Of a DNA stretch of 64,000 bases, positions 60,304 through 64,000 are shown one piece after another. The notes under the pieces are model-generated. The model did not search any database. It was not told the origin of the DNA and was given only the letters and a program-made list of their open reading frames with translations. Positions within the stretch are counted from its first letter, which is position 1, and each line of letters starts with the position of its first letter. This DNA is from CBDFKU01 sp965248975 (GTDB taxonomy: Bacteria > Chloroflexota > Dehalococcoidia > Lucifugimonadales > JAGWBF01). The stretch lies in NCBI GenBank assembly GCA_965248975.1, contig CBDFKU010000013.1, positions 1 to 64,000 on the forward strand. Reading direction: 5' to 3'. Both the position numbers and the translations under genes were made by a program.

Positions 60304-60387
60304 GGTTCGTGAGAATCTGCAACCTGGAGATGCACAAAAGGATGCAACTATTTCCAATCCGAGAGATTTCTGCTAGCCGTCCGTGTT

Positions 60388-60415
60388 TTGACCTCATCCA
60401 CACAGGTGGTATAAT
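60388..60415 (+). promoter_or_regulatory. Sigma70 promoter of the antiporter gene
   Basis: TTGACC (60388-60393), 16-bp spacer, perfect TATAAT (60410-60415), 50 bp upstream of the TTG start. Confidence 0.65.
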
Positions 60416-60464
60416 CGGCCACTGAGCTTGCCCCGGTACATCCCACATCCGAAGGGGGTCCATA

Positions 60465-61763
60465 TTGCCCGCGGTGTTCGTTTCTGGGAGCGAAGATGAG
60501 CTAATCGACATCGTCACCCGGCTGGTGATCCAGATCGGGATCATCCTGCTGGCCGCCAGGCTGGGCGGAGAAGTGGCTCAAAGGTACCTCAGGATACCGG
60601 CGGTGATCGGAGAGCTGGCGATAGGGGTGGCAATCGGACCCTACGCCCTGGGCGGTGTAGAGATACTGGGGGCCGGCCCCTTATTTCCAGACCTGGACCG
60701 GGTCATCCCGGTATCCAACGAGCTCTGGTCGGTGGCCCAGATAGCCTCCATAGTGCTTCTTTTCGTCGTTGGACTGGAGACCGATCTGGGCCAGTTCCTC
60801 CGATACGCCGGGCCCGGTTTGGCCGTGGCTGCCGGGGGAGTGATCCTGCCCTTCGCGTTTGGCGTCGTGGTCACGGAGCTGATGGGGTTTGGCGGCGAGG
60901 ACGGTTTCTGGTCCCCGGAAGCCCTTTTCATGGGGGCCATAATGACCGCCACTTCGGTGGGCATAACCGCGCGGGTCCTGGCGGACATGAGCAAGCTGGA
61001 CTCCAGCGAAGGGGTCACGGTGATAGCAGCGGCCGTGGTGGACGACGTCCTGGCCATTCTGGTACTCACCGTGGTACTGGGTATCAGCGAGGGGGGCGGC
61101 ATCAGCGCCGGCGGCGTAGGGTGGGTGGCTTTCAAGGCCATCGCCTTCTGGCTGGGCCTCACCGGCATCGGTATCCTGGTGGCGCCCTACGTGGTACGCT
61201 TCATTGCCAGCCTGCGGGTGACCGGTGCTGGCATAGCCATATTCCTCGCCATGGCCTTCCTGGCCGCTGGCCTGTCGGAGACCTTCGGCCTGGCCTTCAT
61301 AATAGGCGCCTTCTCCATCGGCCTCGCCCTATCCCGCACGGATATGGCCCACACCCTGGAAGAGCCCCTCAATGCGGTATACAACGGCCTGGTGCCCATC
61401 TTCTTCGTGGTGATTGGTATGCTGGTGGACGTGACCGTAATGGGCGACGCCATCGTTTTGGGCGTGGTGATCACACTGCTGGCCATAGTTGGCAAGGTCG
61501 CCGGCGCCGGACTTCCCGCCTTGGCTACCGGGTTCAATCTCCGGGGAAGCACCAGGGTGGGTATCGGGATGCTGCCTCGGGGTGAGGTCGCCCTGATCAT
61601 AGCCGGCACTGGCCTGGCCCAGGGCGTCATCAGGCAGGACCTGTTCGGTGTGAGTATCCTTATGACCCTGGTAACGACCCTGCTCGCCCCCATACTGCTC
61701 ATCCCCCTCTTCACCCACGGGGGCTCGGGCCGAAAGCGGCCGGAGAAAGACCAACCCTCCTAA
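60465..61763 (+). CDS. CPA2-family Na+(K+)/H+ antiporter (Kef-type)
   Basis: 432 residues, about twelve to thirteen membrane helices and no soluble TrkA domain. Marks of CPA2: AQRYLRIPAVIGELAIGVAIGPYALG near the N terminus, IVLLFVVGLETDLGQF, GAIMTATSVGITARVLADM (the TxA-type exchange segment), the ion-binding AAAVVDDVLAILVL (double Asp), and MLPRGEVALIIAGTGLAQGVI. The TTG start follows GAAGGGGG. Its role is pH, Na+ or K+ homeostasis. Confidence 0.9.
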   Translation: MPAVFVSGSEDELIDIVTRLVIQIGIILLAARLGGEVAQRYLRIPAVIGELAIGVAIGPYALGGVEILGAGPLFPDLDRVIPVSNELWSVAQIASIVLLFVVGLETDLGQFLRYAGPGLAVAAGGVILPFAFGVVVTELMGFGGEDGFWSPEALFMGAIMTATSVGITARVLADMSKLDSSEGVTVIAAAVVDDVLAILVLTVVLGISEGGGISAGGVGWVAFKAIAFWLGLTGIGILVAPYVVRFIASLRVTGAGIAIFLAMAFLAAGLSETFGLAFIIGAFSIGLALSRTDMAHTLEEPLNAVYNGLVPIFFVVIGMLVDVTVMGDAIVLGVVITLLAIVGKVAGAGLPALATGFNLRGSTRVGIGMLPRGEVALIIAGTGLAQGVIRQDLFGVSILMTLVTTLLAPILLIPLFTHGGSGRKRPEKDQPS

Positions 61764-61914
61764 TTCCCCTCGAAGCGCTCAGGGCCGACGCGAAGTCTCC
61801 CGATGTGGACTGCCAGGCTGGGTTGTACTATCATATCCTCATCTGAGTTGCGCACGGGTCGGCGCATATAAGATCGCGCGTCCCCGAGGCGAAGAATACT
61901 GCGTGGAGGTAAGC

Positions 61915-62280
61915 ATGAAGGTTCTAAGGGTGGGCGAAATCCAGGAAGAGCCTGTCACCAGCCCGCTGATGATCGGAGGAACGGTGACACGGCAGAACCT
62001 GGTCCCCGGCGAGTCGTCCCAGAACTTCAATTGCTCCATAGTGAACTTCAGCCGCAGGGCCAGGAACAAGTTCCACGCCCACACCAGCGACCAGATCCTG
62101 GTGATAACCTCCGGCATTGGCATCGTGGCTACGGAGAAGGAGGAGCGGGAGGTGACGGTGGGCGACGTTGTCCACGTCCCGGCCGGAGAGAAGCACTGGC
62201 ACGGCGCCAGGGCGGAGTCCTACATGTCCCATATAACCATCACGGGCAAGGACAGCGAAACGACCGTGCTGGAGGACTGA
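61915..62280 (+). CDS. Cupin-domain protein
   Basis: 121 residues from ATG 61915 with GGAGG upstream. A single cupin barrel: NFSRRARNKFHAHTSDQILVITSGIGIVATEKEE carries motif 1 (His-x-His, and Gln in place of the usual Glu), and VTVGDVVHVPAGEKHWHGARAES carries motif 2 with the His. It is likely metal-binding; the family covers enzymes and sensors. The gene is followed by the broken MBL fragment. Confidence 0.85.
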   Translation: MKVLRVGEIQEEPVTSPLMIGGTVTRQNLVPGESSQNFNCSIVNFSRRARNKFHAHTSDQILVITSGIGIVATEKEEREVTVGDVVHVPAGEKHWHGARAESYMSHITITGKDSETTVLED

Positions 62281-62331
62281 TCCCGGCCCGGCGCCGCGTG
62301 GTTTTGGGGCGTACAGGGAGAGGTGGAGGCT

Positions 62332-62481
62332 ATGTTCACCAAGCAGATTCGCACTGAGAGCCTGGGAAACTCATCGTACCTGGTGGGTTCCCAGGAGGCT
62401 AGGACGTGCGCGGTGGCACGACACATTCCTCTGCGACGCGATGCAACCTTTCATCCGGCTCGCCCCGCAGCGAACTTGTGA
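62332..62481 (+). pseudogene. N-terminal fragment of an MBL-fold hydrolase gene
   Basis: 49-codon ORF with a GGAGG ribosome site. Residues MFTKQIRTESLGNSSYLVGS and the following QEARTCAV match the first 28 residues of the intact MBL protein 50 bp downstream in pattern (MYFKQFLHDDLGCSSYFIAS ... REAAV). After Val the similarity ends at about 62415 and the rest (ARHIPLRRDA...) is unrelated. The HxHxDH site is missing. It is the stump of a second, related gene. Confidence 0.65.
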
Positions 62482-62530
62482 TCTATAGCTTCTGAGAAGT
62501 AACCAGGTGTAGAGGAAAGAAGGCGACGGC

Positions 62531-63613
62531 ATGTATTTCAAGCAGTTCCTTCATGACGACCTCGGCTGCTCGTCCTACTTCATCGCCTCCCGGGACTCGC
62601 GGGAGGCCGCGGTGATCGATCCTCATCGCGACGTGCAGCAGTACCTCGATCTGGCCGCCGAGCGCGGTTACAACATCGTCGCTGTCATTGACACCCATTT
62701 GCATGCCGACCACGTCTCAGGCAACCGGGACCTGGCCGCGGCGACGGGCGCACAACTCTACCTACACGAGGAGGCCGATACCCTCTTTCCCTTCCAGCCG
62801 CTGCAGGATGGTGACACGATTTCCCTCGGCCAGGTTGATCTCCAAGTAATTCACACGCCGGGGCATCGCCCCGAGGCGCTGTCGCTGCTCGTGGTCAATC
62901 CACCGCGAAGCCCCGAGCCGTCCATGGTGCTTAGTGGGGACGCACTGTTCGTGGGCGACGTGGGGCGGCCCGACTTCGGCGGACCAGAAGGGGCCAGCCA
63001 GCAGTATCAAAGCATCCAGAAGCTACTCCAGCTAGAGGACTACGTCGAAGTGTTTCCCGCCCACTTCGAAGGGTCGTGCGGCAAAGGCATGTGTGGTCGG
63101 CCCAGCAGTACTATAGGCTTCGAACGGCGCTTTAACCTAGCGTTGCAGCTTTCTGAGCAAGAATTCCTCCAATATGCCTCCCAGCCCCCGGCACAGCCCC
63201 TCAACATGACCTCCATCCTCGCGGCTAACCGTGGTGAGACCAGCTTTTCTTGGCCGCAGGTGGCGCACGACGTGGAAGTACCTAGCATCGAAGCCGGTGA
63301 AGCGTCAGCTTGGCTCCGGGAGCGCCAAGCCTGTGTCCTTGACGTGCGGGACCCGTGGGAATATGCGGAAGGCCGCATCCCGGGCGCACTTTCTGTCCCT
63401 CAATCGGATCTTGCACTGCGTCTGGCGGAGGTGCCAAAGGACCGTGACGTACTCGTCGTCTGCGCCTCAGGGAATCGTTCCTTGCGCTCGGCTGGCTTCC
63501 TGAAAGCCGTCGGCTACACCCGTGTCACCAACCTGGCTGGAGGCACCAAAGGTTGGATAGAAGCCGGCTATCCTGTCGAGAAGGGTGAGGAGTTGGTGCT
63601 TGGCAGGCAATAG
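62531..63613 (+). CDS. MBL-fold persulfide-dioxygenase-like protein fused to rhodanese
   Basis: 360 residues. N-terminal metallo-beta-lactamase fold (1-240) with THLHADHVSGN (HxHxDH), HTPGHRPEALSLLV (His), SGDALFVGDVGRPDFGG (Asp) and PAHFEGSCGKGMCG (last His), as in ETHE1/GloB-like persulfide dioxygenases. The C-terminal rhodanese domain (about 255-350) has LDVRDPWEYAEGRIPGAL and the active loop VVCASGNRSLRS with the catalytic Cys. The fusion converts glutathione or other persulfides to sulfite and moves sulfane sulfur. Placed next to mnmA, which also uses persulfide sulfur. ATG start. Confidence 0.92.
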   Translation: MYFKQFLHDDLGCSSYFIASRDSREAAVIDPHRDVQQYLDLAAERGYNIVAVIDTHLHADHVSGNRDLAAATGAQLYLHEEADTLFPFQPLQDGDTISLGQVDLQVIHTPGHRPEALSLLVVNPPRSPEPSMVLSGDALFVGDVGRPDFGGPEGASQQYQSIQKLLQLEDYVEVFPAHFEGSCGKGMCGRPSSTIGFERRFNLALQLSEQEFLQYASQPPAQPLNMTSILAANRGETSFSWPQVAHDVEVPSIEAGEASAWLRERQACVLDVRDPWEYAEGRIPGALSVPQSDLALRLAEVPKDRDVLVVCASGNRSLRSAGFLKAVGYTRVTNLAGGTKGWIEAGYPVEKGEELVLGRQ

Positions 63614-64000
63614 GGTAGTAGTGGCGATGAGCGGCGGCGTCGACTCGTCGGTGGCCGCCCTGCTGCTGAAGCGGGCCGGCTACGACACCGTCGGCGTGAC
63701 CATGAAGCTGTACAACGTCGATCAGTCGGACCTGCCCGAATACTATCGTGGCTGCTGCACCATCGACGACGTGGAAGACGCCCGGCGGGTGTGCAATCGC
63801 CTGGACATGCCCCACTATGTGTTCAATCTGCAGCGAGAGTTCCAGAGGTTCGTCATCGACTATTTCTGCGAGGAGTACCGCCGCGCCCGGACGCCTCATC
63901 CCTGCATAGCCTGCAACGACAAGATCAAGTTCAGCTTCCTTCTGCAGAGGGCCCGGTCCCTGGAAGCCGACACGGTGGCTACCGGCCACTATGCCCGGAT
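63600..64000 (+). CDS. mnmA: tRNA-specific 2-thiouridylase, 3'-truncated by window edge
   Basis: First 133 residues. VVVAMSGGVDSSVAALLLKRAGYDTVGVTMKLY carries the PP-loop ATP site (SGGVDSS), followed by GCCTIDDVEDARRVCNRLDMPHYVFNL, and TPHPCIACNDKIKF with the first catalytic Cys; ends in TVATGHYARI. The enzyme puts sulfur on U34 of Lys, Glu and Gln tRNAs. The frame is open from TTG 63600, which overlaps the end of the MBL-rhodanese gene by 14 bases and has GAGGAG upstream, so the two are probably coupled. Confidence 0.92.
   Translation, partial: MAGNRVVVAMSGGVDSSVAALLLKRAGYDTVGVTMKLYNVDQSDLPEYYRGCCTIDDVEDARRVCNRLDMPHYVFNLQREFQRFVIDYFCEEYRRARTPHPCIACNDKIKFSFLLQRARSLEADTVATGHYAR

Noticed and set aside
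1..64000. CRISPR array
   Set aside because: The only tandem repeats seen have 14-17-bp units with no spacers; no cas gene was found.

Overview
The window is one contiguous 64 kb stretch of GC-rich bacterial DNA, probably from a metagenome-derived Chloroflexota (Dehalococcoidia/SAR202-like). That assignment is an inference from gene content: many stand-alone catabolic hydrolases, amidohydrolases, an F420/FMN LLM enzyme, a flavin dehydrogenase beside EtfBA, DUF1501/DUF1800 proteins, and secreted proteins with C-terminal membrane anchors. No rRNA gene is present to confirm it. Genes mostly use ATG/GTG starts with AAGGAGG-type ribosome sites, and many have readable sigma70-type promoters.

Layout. 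0-13.5 kb: 3' part of gyrA, a flavin reductase, an amidase with a GatC-like small subunit, a CitE-like lyase, folB, an amidohydrolase, a secreted anchored protein, then a flavin dehydrogenase/etfB/etfA/3-hydroxyisobutyrate-dehydrogenase-like run closed by a perfect 16-bp terminator hairpin. 13.9-29 kb: a PAP2-phosphatase/kinase-like fusion, amidohydrolases, two alpha/beta hydrolases that share an unusual His and Asp at the catalytic positions, an MFS transporter, a nitroreductase, a PncC-like protein, an epoxide hydrolase with an early amber stop, an isochorismatase-like protein, a phosphatase and a PepSY protein. 28.5-34.6 kb: an ABC exporter operon whose ATPase has lost its N-terminal part, abutting an ABC-F protein and Tex. 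34.7-41.6 kb: an accessory island with a two-nuclease fusion, a truncated STAND ATPase, an IS110-like element, and a tyrosine recombinase whose 3' end points at the 3' end of tRNA-Ser(CGA).

41.7-51.9 kb: a giant secreted, dockerin-containing metalloprotease-like gene on the minus strand. It is broken twice: by an in-frame TGA, and by an IS1182-like element with a 5-bp target duplication (TTGAC). Removing the element and one duplication copy on paper restores a continuous frame through a canonical dockerin loop. 52-64 kb: an LLM oxidoreductase, a DUF1501/NHL/DUF1800 cluster, a small secreted protein, a CorC/HlyC protein, glmU, a CPA2 antiporter, a cupin, a fragment of one MBL-fold gene next to an intact MBL-rhodanese gene, and the start of mnmA.

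The most unusual signals are the Ser-to-His/His-to-Asp alpha/beta hydrolase pair, the IS-split giant gene, the PAP2-kinase fusion, the nuclease fusion in the integrase island, and short 14-16-bp tandem repeats that end directly at ribosome binding sites in several places.
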